64,000 nucleotides of DNA from Saccharothrix longispora (lineage in GTDB: Bacteria; Actinomycetota; Actinomycetes; Mycobacteriales; Pseudonocardiaceae). Where the stretch lies: the NCBI RefSeq assembly GCF_030852425.1, contig NZ_NSDM01000001.1, positions 806,001 through 870,000 on the forward strand, in the 5' to 3' direction. A program made the position numbers and the translations under genes. Shown here piece by piece: positions 50,457 through 59,311 of the stretch (position 1 is its first letter; each line of letters opens with the position of its first letter). The notes below the pieces were generated by a model, which searched no databases, was not told the DNA's origin, and was given only the letters and a program-made list of their open reading frames with translations.

Positions 50457-51080
50457 ATGAGCGACGGGAACACGGTCAACCTGATGGCGGGTGCACCGGC
50501 GGTGCAGGTCCCGCCGGGTTTCACGCCGTCCGCGGTACCACCACCCGCGCCGGTCGCGGCCCCGGTCGCCGCGCCCGACGCCGGCGCGACCGTGACCCTG
50601 CCCGCGCAGGCCCCCGCTGCTCCCGTCCCGGCCGGGACGGCGCCGGTCGGGGCAGCGCCGGAGCCGGTGGTCGCGGAGAGCTTCGCGAAGGCCGCGCAGA
50701 CGGACCTCGACAAGGCCAACGTCGCGCTCGACGCGGTGGACAAGGGCGCCGTCCAGCTCGACCTGGACAAGCAGGGCGTCGACGACCTGCTCAAGCTGAT
50801 CTCGCAGGCCCGCAGCCTGGTCGACAACGTGCACAGCAGGGCCGTCAACAACCTCGACGTCGAGCTGAAGTTCGGCAACAACTGGGTGAGCGACGCGATC
50901 AGCAGGCGGCTACGCGAGGTCGCGGTGGGCAACGAGAAGTCGGCGGTCAACGTGATCGGCGACTTCATGCAGGTCCTCTTCGAGGTCGAGGAGACGATCC
51001 GCGAGGCCGCGCGCAACCTGGAGCAGGCCGACGACGAGGCGGCGGACGCCTTCGGTGCCGCGGGGGAGGCTAAGGGCTGA
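50457..51080 (+). CDS. PE-like / ESX-associated helical protein
   Basis: 207 residues. A Pro/Ala/Val-rich disordered N-terminal third is followed by three long helices (about 75-200: FAKAAQTDLDKANVALDAV, LLKLISQARSLVDNV, FMQVLFEVEETIREAARNL). This resembles the helical PE-type partner placed before PPE-like genes of Pseudonocardiales. The ATG is preceded by AGGGGG. Its stop (TGATG) overlaps the PPE-like start, and an espG follows, which supports an ESX substrate complex. No YxxxD/E is obvious at the C-terminal end of the helices. Confidence 0.6.
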   Translation: MSDGNTVNLMAGAPAVQVPPGFTPSAVPPPAPVAAPVAAPDAGATVTLPAQAPAAPVPAGTAPVGAAPEPVVAESFAKAAQTDLDKANVALDAVDKGAVQLDLDKQGVDDLLKLISQARSLVDNVHSRAVNNLDVELKFGNNWVSDAISRRLREVAVGNEKSAVNVIGDFMQVLFEVEETIREAARNLEQADDEAADAFGAAGEAKG

Positions 51081-52459
51081 TGGGCGACAACAGGCACGGC
51101 GGTCACGGTGGTCACGGCGGTGGTCACGGCGGCGGCAACCACCACGGCGGTCACCACGGGGGCCACCACAACGGTGGTCACGGCAGTGGTGGCGGCCGGG
51201 ACGACAAGCCCACCGACCTCGGCCAGAAGGTCGACTGGATGACCTACAGCCACCAGCAGCTGTGGGAGATGGTCAACACCGGCGTCGACCTCAAGGCCGC
51301 GGGCAGCGCCCAGGCGGACTGGGCGACCGTCGGCAAGGCGCTCGGCGAGGTGCAGGAGCTGCTGGCCAAGGCGATCGGCCAGTCCTCCCAGGCGTGGGAG
51401 GGCGGCACGGCCGACCGCGCCCGCGAGGCGCTGGAGTCCGTCGAGAAGTGGGCGCTGAACACCAGCGAGCACGCCGACAACGTGGCCAAGTGCATCGCCA
51501 CCGAGATCGAGCACGTGCAGACGGCGCGCGAGATGATGCCGCCGCCCGCACCCGCCCCGCCGGTCGTCACACCGGTCGACGGCGCCGTCGCGACCCCCGT
51601 CCCGGCCCCGGTGGCCGGCCCGACGCCCGTCGCCACGACGCGCTCGCCGTTCGCCAACCAGCTCGCCGAGCCGGTGGGCTTCGGCTCGGCGACGCCCTCC
51701 GAGCAGCTCGCCGACCCGCGCCTCGGCGGCGCGCGCGGCGCGTTCACCGGCATCGACACCATCGCCGCGCCCGCGGTCGGCTCGGTCACCGCCGCCGACG
51801 CGACGCACCGCCAGGCCGCCGAGGTCATGGCGCTGTTCCAGCAGAACTCCTACGCGGTCGACCGGACCGTGCCCTCGTTCGCGCCGCCGGTCAACCCCGT
51901 CGCACCGCCCCCGCCGCCGCCGCCGCCCGTGGTGGTGACCGGTGGTCCGACCACCCCGTCCACCGTCGACGGCAACGGCCACGGCGGTCCCGTCGTCGTC
52001 AACAACAACCAGCAGCAACAGCAGGGCAACCAGCAGCCGCGCCCCGCCGGCGCGCAGCCCTCGTTCGGCCGCGGCGGGTTCGCGGGCGGTCGCGGCGGCT
52101 ACGGCGGCGGACGCGGTGGCGGCGTGCCCACCCCCATCGGCGCGGTCGGCGCGGTCGGCGGTGGCGGTGGTGGCGGCGCGGGCGCCCCGCTCAGCGCGCC
52201 CGGCACGGCCAGCGGCGCCCTCGGCGACCGCGGCGGCTCCGGCTCCGGCAACCCCGGCAGCGTGACCAGCACGTTCCAGGCGCCGAAGTCCGTGACGCCG
52301 CAGGCGGGCATGATCGGCGCGGCACCCATGGCGGCCCCGCCGCCCATCGCCGGTGGTGGCGGCGGTGAACGTGACCACAACCGCCCGAACTACCTGGAGG
52401 ACGACGACAACGTGTTCGGGCTGGACAACAAGGCAGCACCCCCGGTGATCGGCCTGTGA
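51080..52459 (+). CDS. PPE-like ESX substrate with a His/Gly-rich N terminus
   Basis: 459 residues. The first 40 residues contain eleven His among Gly (HGGHGGHGGGHGGGNHHGG and onward). A PPE/WXG-like helical domain follows (about 55-150) with MTYSHQQLWEMVNTG, WEGGTADRAREALESVEKWA (WxG motif) and a long helix through VAKCIATEIEHVQTAREM. The rest is a Pro/Gly/Gln-rich tail. The pairing with a helical partner and EspG fits a type VII secretion substrate. The His-rich head could bind Zn, Ni or Cu; that is unusual and unproven. Low complexity makes the tail's limits uncertain. Confidence 0.7.
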   Translation: MGDNRHGGHGGHGGGHGGGNHHGGHHGGHHNGGHGSGGGRDDKPTDLGQKVDWMTYSHQQLWEMVNTGVDLKAAGSAQADWATVGKALGEVQELLAKAIGQSSQAWEGGTADRAREALESVEKWALNTSEHADNVAKCIATEIEHVQTAREMMPPPAPAPPVVTPVDGAVATPVPAPVAGPTPVATTRSPFANQLAEPVGFGSATPSEQLADPRLGGARGAFTGIDTIAAPAVGSVTAADATHRQAAEVMALFQQNSYAVDRTVPSFAPPVNPVAPPPPPPPPVVVTGGPTTPSTVDGNGHGGPVVVNNNQQQQQGNQQPRPAGAQPSFGRGGFAGGRGGYGGGRGGGVPTPIGAVGAVGGGGGGGAGAPLSAPGTASGALGDRGGSGSGNPGSVTSTFQAPKSVTPQAGMIGAAPMAAPPPIAGGGGGERDHNRPNYLEDDDNVFGLDNKAAPPVIGL

Positions 52460-53220
52460 CCGAACGCGTCTTCCAGCTCAGCGAAGTGGAGTTCTTCCTG
52501 CTCTGGCAGGCCGTCCACCGCGACGCCCACCCGGTACCGCTCGGCACCAGGCACTTCGGGCACACCCAGGCGGAACGCGCCCGGTTGATCGAGTCGGCGT
52601 CCCGCGACCTCGTGTCACGGGGCTACGGCACCGTGCAGCGGCCCGACGAGGAGCTGTACGGGCACCTGCGCGGCCTCGCCGAGTTCGAGGTGGGCCTGGA
52701 GGTCTTCTTCACCCTGCGCGGCGCCCAGGCGCGCGGCCTGGCCACCGCCGCGTGGCACGGCGCGTTCGCGGGCAGGCTCGGCGACCAGGTGCAGGTGACC
52801 GGCTTCCGGCCCACCGCCCTCGCCGCCACCACGGTCAACACCCTGCCGCCCGCGCCGCCCGGCAACGGCCGGTCGGTCAACGTCCGCTGGGACGACTACC
52901 TGGCCGCGGGCCGGGCCGGCGAGTCCGACGGCACCGAGGGGTTCCTCGACGTGCTGCGCGGCGTCGGCCTGCGCGAGCCCGAGGCGAACACCCTGATGCG
53001 CGCCGTGACCACGCGCAGCGGCGGCGGCCAGGTCGGCGTCATCGCCCGCAACCGCGCCGGCTACCTGCACCCGACCGGCGCGGTCGTGTCCTGGCTGGAC
53101 AGCCGCGAGGGCCGCTACCTGGTGCGGCGGGACGCGGCGTGGCTCGTCGTCGCTCCCACGGACGCGCCCCGGCTGATCTCCGCCGTCGAGGGACTGGTGG
53201 CGAGCGCCGGCCGCGGCTGA
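52456..53220 (+). CDS. ESX secretion-associated protein EspG-like
   Basis: 254 residues of the EspG fold: FQLSEVEFFLLWQAVHRD at the start and the long antiparallel sheet region with VNTLPPAPPGNGRSVNVRW. EspG binds the tip of PPE proteins and keeps PE/PPE pairs soluble before secretion. The GTG overlaps the PPE-like stop by 4 bp, which strongly links them. No ESX core gene (EccA-E, MycP) is in the window, so the substrate must use a system encoded elsewhere. Confidence 0.83.
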   Translation: MTERVFQLSEVEFFLLWQAVHRDAHPVPLGTRHFGHTQAERARLIESASRDLVSRGYGTVQRPDEELYGHLRGLAEFEVGLEVFFTLRGAQARGLATAAWHGAFAGRLGDQVQVTGFRPTALAATTVNTLPPAPPGNGRSVNVRWDDYLAAGRAGESDGTEGFLDVLRGVGLREPEANTLMRAVTTRSGGGQVGVIARNRAGYLHPTGAVVSWLDSREGRYLVRRDAAWLVVAPTDAPRLISAVEGLVASAGRG

Positions 53221-53278
53221 CCCGGTGTGTGGATGACGACTGTGGTTCCGCGCCGTCCGATCGGCTAGGAATCCAGGT

Positions 53279-55276
53279 ATGACCGAGATGCGTGCCGGCA
53301 CCGCCGCCGGCGAGGCGGAAGTCCTGTGGCGCCCGGACCCCGACCGGGTCGCGGGCAGCCGCATGGCCGCGTTCCGCTCCTGGCTGTCCACCGACAAGGG
53401 CCTGGGGTTCGCCGACTACGAGTCGCTCCGGGCGTGGTCCACCTCCGACCTGGAGGGCTTCTGGGGCGCCGTCGCCGAGTTCTTCGACGTGACGTTCCAC
53501 GACGCGCCGTCACGGGTCCTGGAGGCGCCCGTGATGCCGGGGGCGTCCTGGTTCCCCGGCGCGACGCTGAACTACGCCGAGCACGCCCTGAAGGGCCCGG
53601 ACGAGGCCCTGGCCGTCGTCTTCCACCGCGAGGACGGCGTCTCGTCCGAGCTGACCCGCGGCGAGCTGCGCGCCCGAGTGGCGGCCGTCCGCGCCGGTTT
53701 CGCGTCGCTCGGCGTCGGCGTCGGCGACCGCGTGGTCGCGCTCGTGCCGAACTCGCCGGAGGCGCTCGTCGCGTTCCTCGCCGCCGCGTCCCTCGGCGCC
53801 ACCTGGTCCTCGTGCTCGCCGGACTTCGGCGCGCGGGCGGTCGTCGACCGGTTCGCCCAGGTCGAGCCCACCGTCCTCGTCGCCGTCGACGGCTACCGGT
53901 ACAACGGGCGCGCGTTCGACGTGCGGCCCACCGTGGAGCGGCTGCGGTCGGAGATCCCGTCGCTGCGCGCCACCGTGCTGGTCGACTACGTCGGCGGCGG
54001 CACCCTCCCCGGCGTCGTGGCCTGGGACTCCCTGCTGGCCGAGCACGCGGGCGCGCCCCTGGAGTTCACGCCGGTCCCGTTCGCGCACCCGCTCTGGGTG
54101 CTGTACTCGTCCGGCACCACCGGGTTGCCCAAGGGCATCGTGCAGGGCCACGGCGGCATCGTCGTCGAGCACCTGAAGATGCTCGCGCTGCACAGCGACC
54201 TGGGGCCCGGCGACCGGTTCTTCTGGTTCACCACCACCGGCTGGATGATGTGGAACTTCCTCGTCTCCGGCCTGCTCGTCGGCTCCACCGTCGTCCTGTT
54301 CGACGGCAGCCCCGCCCACCCCGACCTCGACGTGCTGTGGGACCTGGCCGAACGCGACCGCGTGACCTACTTCGGCACCTCGGCCCCGTACATCCAGTCG
54401 TGCCTCAAGGAAGGCCTGGAACCCGCCGCCCGCCACGACCTGTCGGCGCTGCGCGCGGTCGGCTCGACGGGCGCGCCCCTGACCCCCGAGGGCTTCCGCT
54501 GGGTCGCGTCGGCCATCGGCCCCGACGTGCAGATCGCCTCGGTGTCCGGCGGCACCGACCTGTGCACCGCCTTCGTCGCCGCCGCCCCCGACCTGCCGGT
54601 GTGGTTGGGCGAGCTGTCGTGCCGGGCGCTGGGCGCGGCGGTCGAGTCCTACTCGGAGGCGGGCGAGCCGGTGGTGGACGAGGTGGGCGAACTCGTGATC
54701 ACCGCCCCCATGCCGTCGATGCCGGTCTTCTTCTGGGGCGACGAGGACGGCTCGAAGCTGCACGACGCCTACTTCTCCACGTTCGACGGCGTGTGGCGGC
54801 ACGGCGACTGGATCAGGATCACCCCGCGGGGGTCGGCGGTCATCTACGGCCGCAGCGACTCCACCCTCAACCGGGGCGGGGTCCGCATGGGCACCAGCGA
54901 GTTCTACCGCGTGGTCGAGGGCGTCCCCGGCATCGCGGACTCGCTGGTGATCGACACCTCCGGCGCCGGCCGGACCAACGGCGAACTCCTGTGCTTCCTG
55001 GTCCTGGAGGAGGGCGCGGACCTGGCGGAGGTGGAACCCGTCCTGCGCCGGGACCTGCGGGTCAACCTGTCCCCGCGCCACGTGCCGGACCGCTTCGTGG
55101 CCGTCGACGAGGTGCCCAGGACGTTGAACGGCAAGAAGTGCGAGGTCCCGGTGAAGAAGATCCTCGCCGGCACCCCGCCCGAGCGCGCCGTGAGCCGCGA
55201 CGCCCTGCGCAACCCCGCCTCCCTGGACCCGTTCCTGACCATGGCGCGAGACGAACATCACCAACCGGCCCCCTGA
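53279..55276 (+). CDS. aacS: Acetoacetyl-CoA synthetase
   Basis: 665 residues, adenylate-forming enzyme that activates acetoacetate to its CoA ester. The P-loop is LYSSGTTGLPKGIVQG, the adenine motif TGWMMWNF, the hinge GRSDSTLNRGGVRMG, and the C-terminal catalytic Lys region LNGKKCEVPVKKI. The N-terminal ACS-type extension (about 1-90) and TWSSCSPDFGARAVVDRF are AacS features. TAGGAA 7 nt before the ATG suggests a leaderless start. A strong terminator follows. Confidence 0.93.
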   Translation: MTEMRAGTAAGEAEVLWRPDPDRVAGSRMAAFRSWLSTDKGLGFADYESLRAWSTSDLEGFWGAVAEFFDVTFHDAPSRVLEAPVMPGASWFPGATLNYAEHALKGPDEALAVVFHREDGVSSELTRGELRARVAAVRAGFASLGVGVGDRVVALVPNSPEALVAFLAAASLGATWSSCSPDFGARAVVDRFAQVEPTVLVAVDGYRYNGRAFDVRPTVERLRSEIPSLRATVLVDYVGGGTLPGVVAWDSLLAEHAGAPLEFTPVPFAHPLWVLYSSGTTGLPKGIVQGHGGIVVEHLKMLALHSDLGPGDRFFWFTTTGWMMWNFLVSGLLVGSTVVLFDGSPAHPDLDVLWDLAERDRVTYFGTSAPYIQSCLKEGLEPAARHDLSALRAVGSTGAPLTPEGFRWVASAIGPDVQIASVSGGTDLCTAFVAAAPDLPVWLGELSCRALGAAVESYSEAGEPVVDEVGELVITAPMPSMPVFFWGDEDGSKLHDAYFSTFDGVWRHGDWIRITPRGSAVIYGRSDSTLNRGGVRMGTSEFYRVVEGVPGIADSLVIDTSGAGRTNGELLCFLVLEEGADLAEVEPVLRRDLRVNLSPRHVPDRFVAVDEVPRTLNGKKCEVPVKKILAGTPPERAVSRDALRNPASLDPFLTMARDEHHQPAP

Positions 55277-55290
55277 GCCCCCTCCGGAGC

Positions 55291-55326
55291 CGTGCCGTAC
55301 CCGCTCTGACCAGCGGGTACGGCACG
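55291..55326 (+). terminator. Strong hairpin terminator after aacS
   Basis: A perfect 15-bp stem (CGTGCCGTACCCGCT with its complement, loop CTGACC), 14 bp after the stop codon. Confidence 0.88.
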
Positions 55327-55340
55327 TAGAGGGGGGCGTT

Positions 55341-55369
55341 TTGTGTCCACTCGTGGACCTGTGTAATCT
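55341..55369 (+). promoter_or_regulatory. Probable promoter of the tRNA-Ser/tRNA-Arg genes
   Basis: TTGTGT (55341-55346) and TAATCT (55364-55369) with 17-bp spacing, about 28 bp before tRNA-Ser. The spacer holds a perfect palindrome GTCCAC-TC-GTGGAC, which may be accidental or a regulatory site. Confidence 0.6.
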
Positions 55370-55396
55370 ATGCGTCGTAGCCGAGGGGTTCCGCCG

Positions 55397-55486
55397 GGAG
55401 GCTTCGCCTAGTCTGGTCTATGGCGCCGCACTGCTAATGCGGTTTGGGGTAACCCCCCATCCCGGGTTCAAATCCCGGAGCCTCCG
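55397..55486 (+). tRNA. tRNA-Ser (anticodon GCU)
   Basis: 90 nt with a 7-bp acceptor stem (GGAGGCT/AGCCTCC, discriminator G), anticodon stem CCGCA/TGCGG enclosing CTGCTAA (anticodon GCT), a long class II variable arm (TTTGGGGTAACCCCCC) and T loop GGTTCAAATCC. CCA is not encoded. Confidence 0.96.
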
Positions 55487-55524
55487 CAACGCCCGGTCTC
55501 GGCTGGGTGACAACTGAATACGAT

Positions 55525-55600
55525 GCGCTCGTAGCTCAACGGATAGAGCATCTGACTACGGATCAGAAGGTTGCAGGTTCGAATCCTGCCGAGCGCGCCA
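55525..55600 (+). tRNA. tRNA-Arg (anticodon ACG)
   Basis: 73 nt plus an encoded CCA. Acceptor stem GCGCTCG/CGAGCGC, anticodon stem TCTGA/TCAGA enclosing CTACGGA (anticodon ACG, read as ICG after A34 deamination), and T loop GGTTCGAATCC. It lies 38 bp after tRNA-Ser(GCU), probably in one transcript. Confidence 0.96.
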
Positions 55601-55613
55601 CGTCAGTTCGAAT

Positions 55614-55645
55614 ACAGGCCCATTCCCCTCGGGGAGTGGGCCTGT
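55614..55645 (+). terminator. Terminator of the tRNA transcript
   Basis: A 15-bp stem (ACAGGCCCATTCCCC with GGGGAGTGGGCCTGT, one G-T pair, loop TC) followed by TT, 13 bp after the tRNA-Arg CCA. Confidence 0.85.
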
Positions 55646-55757
55646 TTCGTCGTGCGCGAGCCCGCCCGTCGAAGGGGGCGGGACGACGTCGCGGGCAACC
55701 CGGGGGGGCGGCCGCAGGCGTTTACCCGGTGACCGACACCGATCACCGGGAGGAAAC

Positions 55758-56159
55758 ATGGAGTTCGCCAAGCCGAGCGTCGCCGTGGCACTGGTCGTGG
55801 CGGGGCTGTTCACCGGCGGCACGACCGCGGTGGCGGAGGGCGAGGGGGAGGTCGGCGCGTTCGGCGCGCTCTACACCGTCACGACGTGGCACGAGGTCAA
55901 GATCCGCACCTGCCCCTCGTCCGCGTGCTCGCAGCAGGGCTCGCTGCACGCGGGGCAGAGCAGGAAGGTCGAGTGCTGGGCGCACGGCGAGTCGATCACG
56001 GACGCCGGCATCACCAACGACATCTGGCTGCAGGTCGACGACGCGGACGAGGACAACGGCGACCTGTGGTCCAGCGCCGTCTACTTCGTCGGTGACCAGT
56101 ACGCCGGCCTGCCCGCGGACGCGCGGTGCGCCGACTCCCCGGAGCCCGCTCGGCGCTGA
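55758..56159 (+). CDS. Secreted SH3-like hypothetical protein
   Basis: 133 residues. A signal peptide (MEFAKPSVAVALVVAGLFTG, cleavage near AVA) precedes about 105 residues with four cysteines (IRTCPSSACSQQG, VECWAHG, ARCADS). The pattern VKIRTCPSSAC...GSLHAGQ...WLQVDD resembles bacterial SH3 domains that bind wall peptides. GGGAGG precedes the ATG. It is the first gene after the tRNA pair and faces the kinase gene. A wall-associated or exported signal is possible; function is unknown. Confidence 0.65.
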   Translation: MEFAKPSVAVALVVAGLFTGGTTAVAEGEGEVGAFGALYTVTTWHEVKIRTCPSSACSQQGSLHAGQSRKVECWAHGESITDAGITNDIWLQVDDADEDNGDLWSSAVYFVGDQYAGLPADARCADSPEPARR

Positions 56160-56376
56160 CCTACGGCTCTGTCCTCCACTTCCTCCGCCGCGCCCAGCCG
56201 GACCGGAGCACAGGCCTTCCGGTTCTCCCCTGCTCGCCGACCCGGGTGATCCAGGACCGCCTCCACCAGGCGGTTCGTGTTGTCCGGCTGGGGCACGTCC
56301 GGTCCAGGCAGGACGTGGTCGGCGCGCCGCGGGCCCGGTTCCACGTGGAGCCAGGCCCGCGGCGCCTCGGGAGTGG

Positions 56377-58884
56377 TCAGTTGTCGTCCTCCAGCAAGGT
56401 CGACATGCCGTTGGTCACGGGGTGCTCCAGGACCGTGGGGGGCAGGATGACGGGCGATGTCATCGGCGCACGGGTGGACGGGATGACGTCGGTGTAGGTG
56501 AAGGACACGCCCGGGGCCGGGGCGTCCGGCCGAGTGTCCGGTTGGTCGACGCCGCCCTTGTGGCGCATGCCGGCCCCCGGGCCTACCGGCATGTCGCCCT
56601 TCCGCGTGGTCTCCGGGTCTGCGGCGAGGACGGTCATGGCGCGGTGGAGGTGGGCGGCGGGGCTGTCGCCGCCGGTCGAGCCGACCCGGGTGCCCGGGTA
56701 GGTGCGAACGAGGTCGTGCACGAGGTCGGCCACGGTGCCGGGCACGTCGGGGAGGTACTGCTCGACGCGGTGGCAGACGACCTGCTTCTCCCGGATCTGC
56801 CGGGCGACGTCGCGGGCGCTGCCGTCGAGATCTGCGTCTTGGTACGGCGGGTGGCCGGTGAGCAGGTAGTACCAAGTGGCGCCCACCGAGTAGACGTCGG
56901 CGAGCTGGGCGTCGAAGTCCCCGCCCAGGAGGGCCTCGGGCGCGGTGTAGAGGGGGGTGCCGCCGTGGAGCACCGCGGCGCCCTCCTCGAGTCTGCTGGA
57001 CAGGCGGGCGAAGCCCCAGTCCACGAGCTTGAGGGTGGGGCCGTGCAGGACGGCGTTGGTGGGTTTGATGTCGCCGTGGGTGACGTTGCGCTCGTGCGCG
57101 TAGACGAGGGCGTCCACGAGTTGCTTCATGTAGTTGATGCTGTGCTGGAGGGTGTAGCCGGCGGGGTCCTGGTCGGTGGTGGTCTCGATCCACTTGACCA
57201 GGCTTCCGGGCTGGTAGAGGGGGGAGGCGGTCCAGAGGTGGCCCTTGTCCAGACCTGAGGTGATGATCTTGCCGATGTTGCCGTGGGCCAGTTTCTGGGC
57301 GGCGTCGACCTCCCGCTGCCACATCTCGCCGAGCGGGCTGCGGGAGCCGTCATCGCCGTCGGTGTCGCGGACCGCCTTGATCACGACCTGGCGGCCGGTC
57401 TTGGTGTCCTTGCCGCGCAGCATCCGGCCGAAGCCGCCCCGGTCGGCGCCCTCCAGCGGCTCGACCGCCCGGTACAACCCGCCGAATACGTGACCGACCA
57501 ACGCCTGATCCTGCTCGGCCCAACTGCGCGGGAGGCGTACGGAGGACGTCGTCGCAGATCGTCGGTCGAGCACTGTCAGAGGCTGTTCCCGTACTGCCTC
57601 CGGTACGACCGGCTTCTCGCGCAGCTCCTCGACCGCTTGCTCGAACCGCACGCGCTCCTTCTCGACCTCGATCTTGCGCGTGGTGTCGCCGCGCAGCTTC
57701 ACCAGCTCCAATTCCAAGTCGCCGTGGAGGCGTTCGCGCGCCGCCGCGCGTTGCAGTTCACCCAAGTGCCGGTCACCCGCGTGGGCGAGTTCGGCGGCGT
57801 GCCGCTCCTGCGCGGAACGGACGTCGTACGCGTGCCTCGTGCGGTGGGCCACCACAGTGCGGTCGTAGTCGGTCTGGCCGCGCCACATCTTGATGAGCAG
57901 CGGGATCATGTCCAGCAGGATGCCGAACACGATGAGCATGAGGTGCATCAACCTCCCGTTGGGGTCCTTCGTCGTGAACTCCAGCATGGCGCGCCACCGC
58001 GCGGGCACGCTCTTCGCGGACTCGGCGGACCGCTGTGCCTCGTCGAGGTCCGTGTTCACGGCGGTCCTCAGGTCGCTGATGTCGCGGTCCAGTCCGGGCG
58101 CCTGCTTGCTGCGCTCGGCCGTCGCGCTCTCCAGCGCGGTGCGGGCCGCATCCCGCTCCTGGTTCAGCAAAGCGGTCTTGTCGCCCTCGCCGGCGCGGCC
58201 GGTGATCCTGCCCTGCGCGAGGAGGTCGTCGCAGCCGCGCGGGTCGAGTTCGCAGGCGGCGAGGCGGCTGGCGTCGTCGAACGCCTTCTGCGCGTCGGCG
58301 ACGCGCGTGTCCAGTGCGGCGCGGTCGGCTTCCAGTCCTTCGAGCTTCGCCTGGCGCTCGCTCGGCGCGCCGTCCGCGCCGACCACCAGTCGTCGTGCCT
58401 CCTCGACCTGTTTGGCGGTCGTGTTGCCCATGGTGCGCTCCACGTCCTCGTGGAAGATCGCCAGTGCTCCCAGTTCGGCGACGATGAACCCGATCAGGAC
58501 CGCGCAGATGACGCGCACCACGTAACTGGAGCGGCTGCGCAGTTTGTCCTCTCCCGGGTCGACGACCTTCGCCGCGATGGCTCGGTCGAACAGCAGGACG
58601 AACAGGCCCCAGACGATCGTGAACGGCGCGGCGTCGGCGAACGACGGCACCAGTTCCATACCGACGGCGGCCAGGGTGACCAGCCCCCAGGCGATGACGC
58701 CGTTGAGGAGCACGAAGAATCCGGAGACCTGGTACGACGAGCGGTCGTACCGGCTGGTCAGACCGCGCCACGAGGCGCCACCCAGCCACGCGAAGCCGTT
58801 GCCCAGCCACCACAGGGGCAGTAGGAGGCGATGAGGCCGCGACACGACGAGTGCGGTGGACGGAGGTTGGGTCGAGTCGTGCAA
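56377..58884 (-). CDS. DUF4407-like membrane protein fused to an atypical Ser/Thr kinase
   Basis: 835 residues. The N-terminal half has about four membrane helices (near 52-75, 85-103, 120-143, 312-333). Between helices 3 and 4 lies a long coiled coil (about 155-295) with two Cys (AACELDPRGCDD), resembling DUF4407. A second helical stalk (350-425) leads to a kinase domain (about 465-745). Kinase residues: Lys503 (VVIKAV), Glu525, a catalytic loop HGDIKPTN (603-610) with Gly in place of the HRD arginine, DWG (622-624) instead of DFG, and TAPE (647-650). The loop Asp and Lys remain, so activity is possible. The start is TTG with GAGG nearby. The C-terminal 90 residues are disordered. An FHA protein lies upstream on the same strand. 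Confidence 0.85.
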   Translation of the reverse strand: MHDSTQPPSTALVVSRPHRLLLPLWWLGNGFAWLGGASWRGLTSRYDRSSYQVSGFFVLLNGVIAWGLVTLAAVGMELVPSFADAAPFTIVWGLFVLLFDRAIAAKVVDPGEDKLRSRSSYVVRVICAVLIGFIVAELGALAIFHEDVERTMGNTTAKQVEEARRLVVGADGAPSERQAKLEGLEADRAALDTRVADAQKAFDDASRLAACELDPRGCDDLLAQGRITGRAGEGDKTALLNQERDAARTALESATAERSKQAPGLDRDISDLRTAVNTDLDEAQRSAESAKSVPARWRAMLEFTTKDPNGRLMHLMLIVFGILLDMIPLLIKMWRGQTDYDRTVVAHRTRHAYDVRSAQERHAAELAHAGDRHLGELQRAAARERLHGDLELELVKLRGDTTRKIEVEKERVRFEQAVEELREKPVVPEAVREQPLTVLDRRSATTSSVRLPRSWAEQDQALVGHVFGGLYRAVEPLEGADRGGFGRMLRGKDTKTGRQVVIKAVRDTDGDDGSRSPLGEMWQREVDAAQKLAHGNIGKIITSGLDKGHLWTASPLYQPGSLVKWIETTTDQDPAGYTLQHSINYMKQLVDALVYAHERNVTHGDIKPTNAVLHGPTLKLVDWGFARLSSRLEEGAAVLHGGTPLYTAPEALLGGDFDAQLADVYSVGATWYYLLTGHPPYQDADLDGSARDVARQIREKQVVCHRVEQYLPDVPGTVADLVHDLVRTYPGTRVGSTGGDSPAAHLHRAMTVLAADPETTRKGDMPVGPGAGMRHKGGVDQPDTRPDAPAPGVSFTYTDVIPSTRAPMTSPVILPPTVLEHPVTNGMSTLLEDDN

Positions 58885-58894
58885 GGTACCTCGC

Positions 58895-59311
58895 TCAGCT
58901 CGCCGGGGGATGGGTGTCGTGCGTGGGGATCAGCCCCTCAGGTGTCGTCGGCGGCCACGGCCTGCCTCGCCGCGCTGCCGTGCAGTCCCGCACCCCGTGT
59001 CCACGAGCAGCGCCGGTCCGCACAACGTCGTCCCTCGTCGGACCAGGGAAGTCCGGCTCCGCGTGCGCCGCGGTGAACAGCGCGCAGGTCTCCAGCGCGG
59101 TGCTGCGGTGACCGGCGTCCTCGGCGGTGGCCCGCCGGTTCGACCCGCTCCCGTGCCGGACCTCGCCGGGGTTGCGCGCCCCCGGGGTGCACGCGCAGTT
59201 CGACGGACCGCGCGGTGTCGCGCACGAGCACGTGGTCACGGGAGGTGAAGGGCGGTCGGCGGGGAAGGCCCTTCCGCCGCAGCCGTACCACAGCGCCATC
59301 CGCTCACGCAT
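58895..59311 (-). CDS. Possible small, perhaps frameshifted, gene between FHA and kinase
   Basis: The 409-bp gap between the FHA and kinase genes has a 138-codon frame whose ATG overlaps the FHA stop codon (ATGCGTGAGCGG). The first 20 codons and a later segment (TCALFTAAHAEPDFPGP) look coding, while the middle looks better in another frame (RDHVLVRDTARSVELRV). This suggests a decayed or frameshifted gene rather than an intact one. No family is recognised. Confidence 0.3.
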   Translation of the reverse strand: MRERMALWYGCGGRAFPADRPSPPVTTCSCATPRGPSNCACTPGARNPGEVRHGSGSNRRATAEDAGHRSTALETCALFTAAHAEPDFPGPTRDDVVRTGAARGHGVRDCTAARRGRPWPPTTPEGLIPTHDTHPPAS

